Shown here in pieces: positions 1 through 6,983 of a stretch of 64,000 nt of DNA; the stretch's first letter is position 1; each line of letters starts with the position of its first letter. A model generated the notes under the pieces. That model searched no databases. It was not told the DNA's origin and saw only the letters and a program-made list of their open reading frames with translations. The position numbers and the translations under genes are program-made. Origin of the DNA: Roseateles_C aquae (GTDB lineage Bacteria > Pseudomonadota > Gammaproteobacteria > Burkholderiales > Burkholderiaceae_C); contig NZ_JAVXZY010000005.1 of NCBI RefSeq assembly GCF_032337115.1, positions 310,001 to 374,000 on the forward strand. Direction: 5' to 3'.

Positions 1-57
1 GAGAGCCAGGCGGCGCGAATGGGGACGAAGGGAAGGGCGGCTATTGCCGCGATGTGG

Positions 58-195
58 TCAGCTCAGGTTCACCTGGATGCTGAGTTTGCGGCGCATCAGC
101 ACGTACACCGCGAGGGGCAGCAGCACGGCGGAAGCCGGGCCAGCAACAGCAGGAAGCGCGAACCGCGCGCCCTGGGACAGGATCGTAGAAAACAC
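58..195 (-). CDS. possible 45-aa membrane peptide (hypothetical)
   Basis: A short frame with a GTG start preceded, seven bases away, by AGGAG (plus-strand 203-207). The predicted peptide has a hydrophobic middle (PAVAGPASAVLLPLAVYVL) followed by a basic stretch MRRKLS, which would give one membrane segment. I recognise no family. Only the ribosome-binding site and the hydrophobic segment support it; it may instead be chance or the remnant of a gene that lies left of the window. It runs divergently from the three-gene cassette that starts at 446. Confidence 0.25.
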   Translation of the reverse strand: MFSTILSQGARFALPAVAGPASAVLLPLAVYVLMRRKLSIQVNLS

Positions 196-445
196 ACTGG
201 ATCTCCTTGGTAGTGGGATTGGTGGCACGGACCGATGCAAGGGCCCGACCAAGGAAATGAAATTGATTTCACCGGAGTGTTTGATCCGCGCTGGGGCAGC
301 ATCGGGGCGCGAATCTGGCGGATCAGGATGCCATGCCAACCACTAACCTAACGACTCGCTGGAGGTGTGCTCAAATCGTCCTGACTCTTCACGGCAGGCG
401 TAGCTGGCATTCCGACCAGCCGCGGTTGTGGAGTAAGGAGGAGTT
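196..445. other. intergenic region ahead of the accessory cassette
   Basis: No convincing gene. It should carry the promoter for the rightward cassette. The last bases (436-443) form a strong AGGAGG-type ribosome-binding site for the GTG start at 446. I see no clear -35/-10 pair of sigma-70 type and no strong hairpin. Confidence 0.4.
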
Positions 446-1438
446 GTGGCGGAGACCGTAAATATTGGCGAGATCGCAGCGCGTCTGTCGAAGGACATCT
501 TTAAGTATTTCCTTTGGGCGACGCACCCCAAGACTGACGACAACTTTGAGTGTTCGAATGAGAAACACGTCGGGGATGGGGGAAAGCCGAAAGCTACGCA
601 TCCGGGTGATGTCGTCTTTCACTACCGCGACCCATATCTAGGCAAGATGGTGTATCTGCATACTGATTTGAAGAGTTATGCGGAGGGTTCGATCACTTCT
701 ACGAGTCTGCGTGGGGCCTTCAAATCGTTGTGCATGACGATCGACTGTGCCAGATGCTCGGATTCGTGGAGGGCAAAGTACTCGGTCGATGAAGGTGAGG
801 CGCACGAAGTCCGTGGGCTACTGTTCGTTCACAACCATGACAACGGCTACGACAAGCCGTTTTACGACGCTGTCGACAAAGTCAATTTGCAGGCGCTGCC
901 GGTAGCTCCCGGTACGCAACTGCACTACCTCGGCCCCCATGACATTCAACGGCTATACAGCATTGCGAATGACATCCTTCGCCTGAAGGGCGAAGGCGAG
1001 TTGCCGACCACCTATACGTTTTACTACCCTGACCTGGTGATGACACGCCGGCAGGGCGACGTTTGGGATCAGTCGGCGACCGTCGAGACGTTGACGGCGC
1101 CATACATCATCATCAAGCACGCTGCGACCGAGGCGCAGTCGGCAGGCTACGTCATCTACTACAACGCACCTGCAGCCTGTCCAGAGGAGTTTGAGTACTT
1201 CCTTGACAGCCTGTCCAGATTCCAAATGCTGGAGTCAGGCGAGCGAATCTTGCTGCGCGTCACCCATCCAGACGCGCCGAACGACCTCAAGTCGGTTTTT
1301 CGCATGGCCCAAAAGAAGTACGTAAAGGCATGGGGCTTTGACCCGGAGCGCGAAGCGATCTTGAGTCAGATCCAGATTGAGCGGATCACGAGCGTTACCA
1401 GCACCTACAACCCGGGAGATTTGGGATGGCGGGAATGA
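446..1438 (+). CDS. hypothetical protein with PD-(D/E)xK-like nuclease core (cassette gene 1)
   Basis: A 330-residue soluble protein with a GTG start and a strong Shine-Dalgarno sequence four to six bases upstream. Near the N-terminus, after a helix (KDIFKYFLW), a strand GDVVFHY containing Asp55 is followed by a strand ending in TDLKSY, with Asp74-x-Lys76. That D...DxK arrangement on adjacent strands is the signature of the PD-(D/E)xK nuclease fold, so a DNA-cleaving role is my inference. A cysteine-containing helix (SLCMTIDCARCS) follows, and the C-terminal two thirds are unassigned. It overlaps the next gene by 13 bases, so the two are translated together. Base composition is visibly less GC-rich than the core genes to the right, which suggests transfer. 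The layout recalls nuclease subunits of two-gene phage-defence systems such as GAPS4, but that is from memory and unproven. Confidence 0.75.
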   Translation: MAETVNIGEIAARLSKDIFKYFLWATHPKTDDNFECSNEKHVGDGGKPKATHPGDVVFHYRDPYLGKMVYLHTDLKSYAEGSITSTSLRGAFKSLCMTIDCARCSDSWRAKYSVDEGEAHEVRGLLFVHNHDNGYDKPFYDAVDKVNLQALPVAPGTQLHYLGPHDIQRLYSIANDILRLKGEGELPTTYTFYYPDLVMTRRQGDVWDQSATVETLTAPYIIIKHAATEAQSAGYVIYYNAPAACPEEFEYFLDSLSRFQMLESGERILLRVTHPDAPNDLKSVFRMAQKKYVKAWGFDPEREAILSQIQIERITSVTSTYNPGDLGWRE

Positions 1439-2541
1439 AGAAGCGGGCGCATGGCCCGTCGCTCTACTACGCTAGCGACAAAAATGTTTTCGACGCGCTG
1501 AATCAGCATAAGGTCGATACGCCGACTGTCGTGAAGCTGTTCCAGCGTCGGAATGTCGTGGTTAGCAAGAAGACGCCGAGGGATGAGCTGGCGAAGTACT
1601 TTTCCACATTGACGCACGACTACTACGACCACAAGGAGATCGCTGCGAGATTGGGCGTGGCGACGAGGCGGGAGCGCACCACGTCGATGGATGTGTCAGG
1701 GGTCGGCGGTGCCGACGAGTTGCACGGCGTTGTCGAGCAGCTGAAGAAGGAGATGGAATCGAGCGGTGACACAGTCCAGGTCGCGCGAGATGGCGACAAC
1801 ATCACCATTCGAGTCCAATACTCGGAGGTCGACTACAAGCGCAGTGAGTTCTCTCAAGTCCAGGTCCGCGACGGCACTATCGAGTTCGTCAAGTCCGCTG
1901 CCGGCTACGTTGTGCGCAATACGCAGAACGACTACCTCAACGGGGTTCGGGAGACATTGCTTGCCAAGGTTGAGAAGGCAACGTCCGAGCCTTTAACGAA
2001 GGTGGTCGTCGCCCTGTTCGACATTCCTTCAGCCAAGCTGCGTTCCAAGTTCTTCCATGAACTGGCAAGTTCTTTGCCAAGCTTTGTGCGGCGCGACGTT
2101 ACCGACGTGTATGTGTTCAAGGCCAAGCCTGAGGCGGAGGACGATGAAGATGAGGCCGGTGGCGGCGACTTTGGCTCAGAGACCCATGTGGAGAGGGTCT
2201 TTCTGCGCGGTAGTGGCGTCAGCCGCTCAGAGATATTGAATGAACTTCTGGACGAAGAGGACTACTACATCATCAAGATGGGGTGGACCGCGACGGAACT
2301 GCTCGGCGAGGGAAACGTCTACGACATCGAGGCTGGGTTTGCGGATCCGAAGGACTGCACTGGTTTTTCCTTCATTCTGAGCGGCGTATTCCCGTTGGAA
2401 GAAGGAAAGGTGTCAACGCGACGGCGGCCACCCCATAAGCATGAGATTGATGCCCTCTCTCGCGTAATTGAGTCGAAGGCCAGGGATCTCGTTGCTGCGC
2501 TTCGATCGGAATTTCTGGGTGCTGAAGCTGGGAGGGAGTAA
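1426..2541 (+). CDS. hypothetical protein (cassette gene 2)
   Basis: A 371-residue soluble protein that I cannot assign. The ATG at 1426 has GGGAG seven bases upstream; a second ATG at 1435 overlaps the upstream stop as ATGA but has a poorer ribosome site. The N-terminus (about residues 15-75) is a small helical module; then comes a charged linker, a strand-rich middle (about 100-170), and an acidic run (EAEDDEDEAGGGD, near 235) that looks like a flexible joint before a C-terminal alpha/beta part. There are no membrane segments. It sits between two overlapping partners, overlapping the last gene by one base, so the three products are probably made in fixed ratio and may form a complex. It could be a sensor or partner of the nuclease-like gene 1 product; that is inference only. 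Confidence 0.75.
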   Translation: MAGMKKRAHGPSLYYASDKNVFDALNQHKVDTPTVVKLFQRRNVVVSKKTPRDELAKYFSTLTHDYYDHKEIAARLGVATRRERTTSMDVSGVGGADELHGVVEQLKKEMESSGDTVQVARDGDNITIRVQYSEVDYKRSEFSQVQVRDGTIEFVKSAAGYVVRNTQNDYLNGVRETLLAKVEKATSEPLTKVVVALFDIPSAKLRSKFFHELASSLPSFVRRDVTDVYVFKAKPEAEDDEDEAGGGDFGSETHVERVFLRGSGVSRSEILNELLDEEDYYIIKMGWTATELLGEGNVYDIEAGFADPKDCTGFSFILSGVFPLEEGKVSTRRRPPHKHEIDALSRVIESKARDLVAALRSEFLGAEAGRE

Positions 2542-3221
2542 TGCAGACCAGATACAGGTGGTTTCGGATACAACTTCCGGCCCGGGCTCGGGATCTGGCG
2601 GCGCTTGTCGCCACGCGGACGTTTGACACTTCGGCGACTTATGGCTTCGCGCGGGTGGCCGGCGCTGTCAGCAGCGCCTCATATCGATTTTTGTGGCGAT
2701 CACGAGTTGTCGTGACGAAGTTGGATCCCGATGGGATCCCGACGTACGAGCAGGTGGACAGCGTGAGCTTCACGGACTTCGCGCTTGTCGAGATGGGCGA
2801 GCTGACTTTTCTGCGGGTAGAGAACCCGGGGCGAAACGTGCGCGACTTACTAAACGCACTTGAGTCTTTGGCAGGCATGGGTTTCACGGCGAAACCTGTT
2901 TCTTTCGACAAGGGGCAGCCGACGACCGTGTTTAGCTCAGTCGATGCATCCAAGTTGGTCGGCCTGAAAATCGTCGGTGCAGTGCTTGCCGACGACCTGG
3001 TTGCGCGCATGGAGTTCGCATCGAAAGACGGCATGGTCATTGAGAACATGACCGTACTTTCCGGTCTCAAGTACAAGGTTGAGCATGCAGTGTTCGAGGT
3101 TGTACTGGGCGGGCTGAGGGGGCAAATTGCGTTCGCAGCGAACGGCACGGTGAAGATCAGCGGACAGGTGGCGCCAAAGCTCGTCAGCCTGGTGGAGCAG
3201 GACTTGCACCAGTTCGTTTGA
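2541..3221 (+). CDS. hypothetical beta-rich protein (cassette gene 3)
   Basis: A 226-residue soluble protein of unknown family. The start overlaps the preceding stop (TAATG) and has GGGAGGGAG just upstream, so it is strongly coupled to gene 2. The sequence alternates short hydrophobic strands (for example LVGLKIVGAVL and VEHAVFEVVLGG), which suggests a mostly beta or alpha/beta fold, and there is no catalytic motif that I recognise. It ends 37 bases from the stop of the convergent winged-helix gene. Since it is never separated from the other two by a gap here, a third subunit or an accessory or immunity function is plausible but unsupported. Confidence 0.7.
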   Translation: MQTRYRWFRIQLPARARDLAALVATRTFDTSATYGFARVAGAVSSASYRFLWRSRVVVTKLDPDGIPTYEQVDSVSFTDFALVEMGELTFLRVENPGRNVRDLLNALESLAGMGFTAKPVSFDKGQPTTVFSSVDASKLVGLKIVGAVLADDLVARMEFASKDGMVIENMTVLSGLKYKVEHAVFEVVLGGLRGQIAFAANGTVKISGQVAPKLVSLVEQDLHQFV

Positions 3222-3258
3222 GAAGTGCTCCGACGTCGAGATGAAATGTCCGGCATGT

Positions 3259-3615
3259 TCAGCCACGCCCCCCGGAGCTCTTGCTGAGTTGAAGGGCACG
3301 CGCGAGGCCTGGGGTAGATCCAGGTTCTAGCAGCAGGATCTGCGGCGATCGGCCTGGTAGCCGTCGAACTGAGACCAGCCGCGCTTCTTCCAGCCGGCGC
3401 AGGCCGTCATAGCAGGCGTCGCGGCTGACGTGTCCGAGCGCCAGCATTCGGCGTGTGAGGTTGATGAGCGGGCTGGTGCGCGTCGAGCACAGCCTCTGCA
3501 GGAGAAGGGCCAAGTGCAGTGTCTTGCCGCCGGGCAGCGCCGCGGCGGCGTCCAGCCAATCCAGTCGGACATGGTCGGTGTGGGGTCTCGGCAAAACAGT
3601 AGAGGCTGGCAGCAT
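3259..3615 (-). CDS. winged helix-turn-helix protein, mobile-element type
   Basis: A 118-residue protein. I chose the ATG at 3615, since GGAG lies eight bases upstream and protein-like sequence begins there. The core (LPGGKTLHLALLL, then VSRDACYDGLRRLEEARLVSV) is a winged helix: a recognition-helix region followed by a two-strand wing with RLPGRSPQILLLEP. Small proteins of this form are frequent beside integrases and in integrative elements of Burkholderiales (established pattern, recalled). It converges on the three-gene cassette and points to an element boundary here. No integrase is present in the window. It could act as an element copy-number or excision regulator; the function is not known. 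Confidence 0.6.
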   Translation of the reverse strand: MLPASTVLPRPHTDHVRLDWLDAAAALPGGKTLHLALLLQRLCSTRTSPLINLTRRMLALGHVSRDACYDGLRRLEEARLVSVRRLPGRSPQILLLEPGSTPGLARALQLSKSSGGRG

Positions 3616-3949
3616 CTGGTGGCTCCGGTCGTGGGTGACACATCGGGCTGTTGCTCGCCCGGTGTCAAACCGCCAGTGGATACACCCCCATGGGACAAAT
3701 GACACCGATGGGCAATGCGACCTGGAAGTGCAGGCGCCCCGGGTTGGTCGGGGCCGGAGATGGACCGTGGCGCGCGCCGGCCGGGTCGTATAGCCGTCTG
3801 GCTTCAGCGCCTCTTGCTGTGGTGTTTCGTGACGCCGATGCCGCAGGCTGCGAATTGCCCAACGCGCTATCGCTGTTGTCATCCCGACGCCACGAGCTTG
3901 AGGGGCCCGGACCGCGCAGGACCGGGACCAGAGATGGACCAGACAAAGG
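3616..3949. other. non-coding stretch between winged-helix gene and tRNA-Asn
   Basis: No gene that I can support; the frames present are typical high-GC artefacts. The first part holds the ribosome-binding site of the winged-helix gene and probably its promoter. I found no direct repeat of the tRNA-Asn 3' end that would mark an attachment site inside this stretch. Confidence 0.4.
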
Positions 3950-3950
3950 A

Positions 3951-3981
3951 AAACGCCCCAGCGGCAAGAGCTGCTGGGGCG
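3951..3981 (-). terminator. intrinsic terminator of the tRNA-Asn transcript
   Basis: A nine-base GC stem (3954-3962 pairing with 3973-3981) with a ten-base loop, followed on the minus strand by TTTTCCTTT. It sits 11 bases beyond the 3' end of the first tRNA-Asn, as expected for the end of a tRNA transcription unit. Confidence 0.85.
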
Positions 3982-3991
3982 TTGTCTTTGT

Positions 3992-4067
3992 TGGCTCCTC
4001 GACCTGGGCTCGAACCAGGGACCTACGGATTAACAGTCCGGCGCTCTACCGACTGAGCTATCGAGGA
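3992..4067 (-). tRNA. tRNA-Asn(GTT)
   Basis: Read on the minus strand, the 76 bases fold as a complete cloverleaf: acceptor TCCTCGA pairs with TCGAGGA, the D-loop has AGCTCAGTCGGTAGAGC, the anticodon loop is CTGTTAATC with anticodon GTT, the T-arm contains GGTTCGAGCC, and CCA is encoded at the 3' end. Position 3992 is the last A of CCA. It is identical to the copy at 4136-4211. Confidence 0.97.
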
Positions 4068-4104
4068 ATTGATCGGTACTGATCTGTTTTTACTTCTGTT
4101 TGCT

Positions 4105-4125
4105 GCCGTGGATCCGTACCACGGC
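4105..4125. other. hairpin between the two tRNA-Asn genes
   Basis: A seven-base perfect stem (4105-4111 with 4119-4125) and a seven-base loop in the 68-base spacer. There is no run of T on either strand, so it is more likely a processing hairpin of the dicistronic tRNA precursor than a terminator. Confidence 0.4.
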
Positions 4126-4135
4126 GGCTGAATTC

Positions 4136-4211
4136 TGGCTCCTCGACCTGGGCTCGAACCAGGGACCTACGGATTAACAGTCCGGCGCTCTACCGACTGA
4201 GCTATCGAGGA
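4136..4211 (-). tRNA. tRNA-Asn(GTT), second copy
   Basis: The same 76 bases as the copy at 3992-4067, including anticodon GTT and encoded CCA. This copy is promoter-proximal on the minus strand. The two genes are 144 bases apart (start to start) and probably co-transcribed into the terminator at 3951-3981. Confidence 0.97.
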
Positions 4212-4247
4212 ACAGAGCCTTGCATTATAGACAGGTTTTTTAGGTCT

Positions 4248-6386
4248 TTACAAGACCCAGTCCACACTTGCCCTGAAAGTTCTTGGTGCCAATGGATAGA
4301 GATAGGCGTGGCCGTACTGGAACGGGGCCTCGCGCCAGGCGCGATGGTCGGCCAGGTTGTCGATGCCTGCACGCCAGATCAGGCTTTGGCGTTGGCCCAG
4401 CGCCTGCTCGTAGCGGGCGCCGAGGTCGATGCGGGTCCAGCCAGCGATGCTGACGCTGTTGTCCGGCAACACGGCGCGCGGGCCTTCGTAGGCCAGGCCG
4501 GCGCTGAGCTGCAGGCCGGGCAGGGCCGAGATGTTCTGGCGTGCGGTGAGCTTTAGGCTGCGCTCGGCCACATTGGCGGGCTTCAGGCCATTGAGGCTGG
4601 CATCGGCGCTGCCGCTGCGGCGGGCCTGCAGCTGCATGGCGCTGGCCAGCAGGCCGCCGCCGGCCCATTTGATATCGGCCTGGGCTTCGATGCCGCGATG
4701 GCGGGCGACGCCGTCGATCTGACGGACGCAGGAGCCGGGCACATCGTCGTTGTCGCAGGCGCCGATATCGCGCCAGGCCGGGCGCTCGACGCTGAACCAG
4801 TTCAGCGACCAATCGACGGTGCTGGAGCCCGCCTTCAACCCGAGCTCGATCTGCTTGCTCTTCAGAGCCGGCAGCGCCTGTCCGGCATTTGAATAACGCT
4901 TGCGGTTAGGGGCCACCTCGGACTCCATGCCTTCGCCCCAGCTGCCATAGGCCATCAGCTGCTTGTCGATCGCATAGGACAGGCCCAGCCAGGGCGTGTT
5001 CAGCGTCTGCGTGTAGCTCGTAGGGCGTGAGCCGTTGGTGCGCACACTGTCGCGGGCGATGCGGGTGTGGCGCAGGCCGGCAAAGGCCTGCCAGTCGGCG
5101 CTCAGCTGGACGGCATCGCGCAGATAGAGCTCGGTGCTGTGCTCGTCACGGTTGGTGTTCTCGTCGCCGAGCGTCGGGACGGCCGGCGTGATGACCGTCG
5201 AGTAGACGCTGCCGACGCCGCTCAGGTTGTAGGCCTGCTTGTTGAAGCGACCCTGGTAATGGGTGAACAGCACGCCGGTGCTGATCGTGTGATTCAGGCC
5301 GGCGGCCATCAGCTTGCCGGCCAGCGACAGGTCCAGGGCCTCGCTGTTGCGGCGTTCGCCTTCGCTGCGGAAGTCGGAACGATCGAAAGTACCGTCGCTG
5401 CAGTAGCGGTCGTAGTTGTTCTCAGCCGAGCAACCGTAGGCATAGGCGAGACGGTCGTCGGTGCGCAAGCGCTGCACGCCCAGATGGGCCTGCGCCTGCC
5501 AGTCGGCGCTGAGCTTGTGCTGCAGTCGGACCGAGCCCTGCGTGTTGTCGAACACCACCGGCAGTGTCCAGGGCATGTTGTTGAGGTTCAGACGCGGGTT
5601 GAAATCGCTTGCGTCAGGCAGCTTGCTGCCCAGCAGACTGAGGCCCGGTTGGCTGGGCTGGCTCTGGCGGTTCAGCTCAACTTCGGCCTCGAGCAGCGTG
5701 GCAGGGCTCAGGCGCCAGTCGCCGGCCAGCGCCAGCAGGTGGCGGCTGCCATGGGCGTCGTGCAATTCCGGGTGCAGTTGCGCGGCGCTGGCATTGACAC
5801 GCAAACCAAAGGCCTTGCCCTCGCCGAAGCGTTGGCTCCAGTCCAGTGCGGCTTCGGTCGTACCACGCTCGCTCACGCCGAGCGACACGCTGAGCAGTTC
5901 CACCGTCGGGCGCTTGACGATCAGATTGACCTGGCCCCCTGGGCTGCTGGTGCCGGCCTGGATGCCGCTCGTGCCCTTGAGCACTTCGATGGCGCTCTTG
6001 TTGCCCAAGGCCAGCGCGGTCTCCGCGTTGATAGGCAGGCCGTCGCGGCGGTAGTTGAAACGGTTGTCCAGATCGAAGCCGCGGATCTTCAGGTAGGACA
6101 CGTAGCCGACCGAGTTGTAGGCATCGCTGATGCTGGCGTCGAGCTGGCTGAAGCCGGCCAGGTTGGCGATGCCGGTATCGGCGAGGCGCTCGGCGCCAAT
6201 CACGCTGGCCTGCAGCGGCAGCTTGGCCACCGGTGTGTCGCCAAAACCGCCCACCAGCACCGGTGCATCGGCATTGCGGCCGCTGACGGTGACGGCCGGC
6301 AGGCTGGCCTGGGCAAAGGCTTGGGCCGTGCACAGCAGGGCTGCGGCGGCGGCGATATGGGTGAGGGGTTTCAGTGAAGCGCTCAT
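4248..6386 (-). CDS. TonB-dependent outer-membrane receptor, probably for thiamine or a thiamine-related compound
   Basis: A 712-residue outer-membrane receptor. Residues 1-25 form a signal peptide (MSASLKPLTHIAAAAALL, cleavage after AFA). The plug domain follows, with YVSYLKIRGFDLDNRFNYR and SGIQAGTSSPGGQVNLIVKR as the conserved plug end, then a C-terminal beta-barrel that ends in SVDWVL. It resembles siderophore-type receptors by sequence, but a TPP riboswitch lies in its leader, so import of thiamine or a precursor is the better prediction (TPP-controlled TonB receptors are described in proteobacteria). The first ATG is used; its ribosome site is weak (only GAG next to it), which fits translational control. 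No ABC transporter or tonB gene lies beside it. Confidence 0.88.
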   Translation of the reverse strand: MSASLKPLTHIAAAAALLCTAQAFAQASLPAVTVSGRNADAPVLVGGFGDTPVAKLPLQASVIGAERLADTGIANLAGFSQLDASISDAYNSVGYVSYLKIRGFDLDNRFNYRRDGLPINAETALALGNKSAIEVLKGTSGIQAGTSSPGGQVNLIVKRPTVELLSVSLGVSERGTTEAALDWSQRFGEGKAFGLRVNASAAQLHPELHDAHGSRHLLALAGDWRLSPATLLEAEVELNRQSQPSQPGLSLLGSKLPDASDFNPRLNLNNMPWTLPVVFDNTQGSVRLQHKLSADWQAQAHLGVQRLRTDDRLAYAYGCSAENNYDRYCSDGTFDRSDFRSEGERRNSEALDLSLAGKLMAAGLNHTISTGVLFTHYQGRFNKQAYNLSGVGSVYSTVITPAVPTLGDENTNRDEHSTELYLRDAVQLSADWQAFAGLRHTRIARDSVRTNGSRPTSYTQTLNTPWLGLSYAIDKQLMAYGSWGEGMESEVAPNRKRYSNAGQALPALKSKQIELGLKAGSSTVDWSLNWFSVERPAWRDIGACDNDDVPGSCVRQIDGVARHRGIEAQADIKWAGGGLLASAMQLQARRSGSADASLNGLKPANVAERSLKLTARQNISALPGLQLSAGLAYEGPRAVLPDNSVSIAGWTRIDLGARYEQALGQRQSLIWRAGIDNLADHRAWREAPFQYGHAYLYPLAPRTFRASVDWVL

Positions 6387-6437
6387 CTCGATACTGCTTG
6401 GGCTTGTGGCAGAGAGGCGTCACAAGACCCAGGTGGC

Positions 6438-6454
6438 CGCCCGGTGGACGGGCG
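6438..6454 (-). promoter_or_regulatory. GC hairpin between riboswitch and receptor start
   Basis: A six-base stem CGCCCG/CGGGCG with a five-base loop on the minus strand, 22 bases past the 3' edge of the TPP aptamer. It lacks a T-run, so it is a candidate part of the expression platform (translational or Rho-linked control) and not an intrinsic terminator. Confidence 0.4.
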
Positions 6455-6475
6455 ACAGCATCGAGACTGGCTTGG

Positions 6476-6582
6476 CTTCCCTGCGCGAGGATTACCTCGG
6501 TCCTGCCAGCTCGATGAGCCAACAGGCGCGATCAGGTTCAAAGGGACTTTCTCAGCCGGCTCATTGCATGAGCCAGCACCCC
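6476..6582 (-). promoter_or_regulatory. TPP riboswitch (THI element)
   Basis: The minus strand reads GGGGTGC, then GGCTGAGA (plus 6550-6557), then CCCTTTGAACCTGATC (plus 6530-6545), and finally GGTAAT...CGCGCAGGGAAG. These are the diagnostic THI-box blocks in the right order and spacing, about 107 bases in all. It lies 89 bases upstream of the receptor start. Binding of thiamine pyrophosphate should switch the receptor off. Confidence 0.95.
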
Positions 6583-6663
6583 TAGCGAAGCCGCCATTGT
6601 ACGGCGCCATGAAAATGGCTCATTCTCGTCAAGTGTTGATGCCTGCGAAAGCGGCCCCTAACC

Positions 6664-6751
6664 AACCACAGAGCCACAGAGACACGGAGGAGAAATCATC
6701 AACGCATCACTTGCTCTGTGAATTCCTCGGTGACTCAGAGGCTCTGTGGTT
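6664..6751. repeat. long imperfect inverted repeat with CACAGAG arms
   Basis: The left arm AACCACAGAG (from 6664) is matched by CTCTGTGGTT (to 6751); further inside, more CACAGAG and CTCTGTG and GAGGA/TCCTC-type segments pair, giving an 88-base cruciform. Elements with this CACAGAG pattern occur dispersed in many unrelated bacterial genomes (recalled). No coding capacity. Confidence 0.7.
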
Positions 6752-6785
6752 TGTTCTGGCTCATCAGCCTCTGACGAGCGCCACG

Positions 6786-6807
6786 AAAAAGCCCGCCAAC
6801 GGCGGGC
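6786..6807 (-). terminator. intrinsic terminator downstream of the ferredoxin reductase gene
   Basis: A stem GCCCGCC/GGCGGGC (6791-6797 with 6801-6807) with a three-base loop, followed on the minus strand by TTTTT. It ends the leftward ferredoxin reductase transcript before the riboswitch-controlled receptor. Confidence 0.8.
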
Positions 6808-6834
6808 ATGTATTCACCCAGCGAGGCCCGACGA

Positions 6835-6975
6835 TCCGGCTCCGCCGGGCGTACGGGCCTGCCCCCTTGAGGGCTGAGACCGGACACAAACGCACAGCGT
6901 TTGTGCCTGTCGAAGGATCAGGCCTCAGGCCTGATGCGGCCTGCAAGGTGGCGCGCAGCGCGTAGGGGGTGGTCC
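6835..6975 (-). repeat. post-stop repeat, long variant (copy 1)
   Basis: Sense strand of the preceding gene: nine bases after the stop comes CCACCCCCTACGCGC, and the block ends with CTCAAGGGGGCAGG...GCGGAGCCGGATC. It matches the copies at 9400, 10814 and 61797, but about 75 extra bases with their own palindromes (for example ATCAGGCCTGAGGCCTGAT) are inserted between the two halves. Confidence 0.65.
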
Positions 6976-6983
6976 GTCAATCG

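Noticed and set aside
3259..3882. 207-residue version of the winged-helix protein
   Set aside because: The extra 89 N-terminal residues are Arg/Pro/Thr-rich non-protein-like sequence; GGAG before the ATG at 3615 gives a better start.
3992..4211. tRNA-Asn pair as direct repeats flanking an integrated element
   Set aside because: Only 68 bases separate the two complete tRNAs and both have a full cloverleaf, so this is a tandem gene duplication and not an att-flanked insertion.
5067..6377. Long plus-strand open frame (436 codons) opposite the TonB receptor
   Set aside because: Antisense frame of a GC-rich gene; the minus-strand protein has a signal peptide and plug/barrel motifs, whereas this translation is a low-complexity Ala/Gly/Val/Gln mix.
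6476..6582. Cobalamin riboswitch (usual for TonB receptors)
   Set aside because: The GCCACTG B12 box is absent; the blocks CTGAGA and CCCTTTGAACCTGATC are those of the TPP riboswitch.
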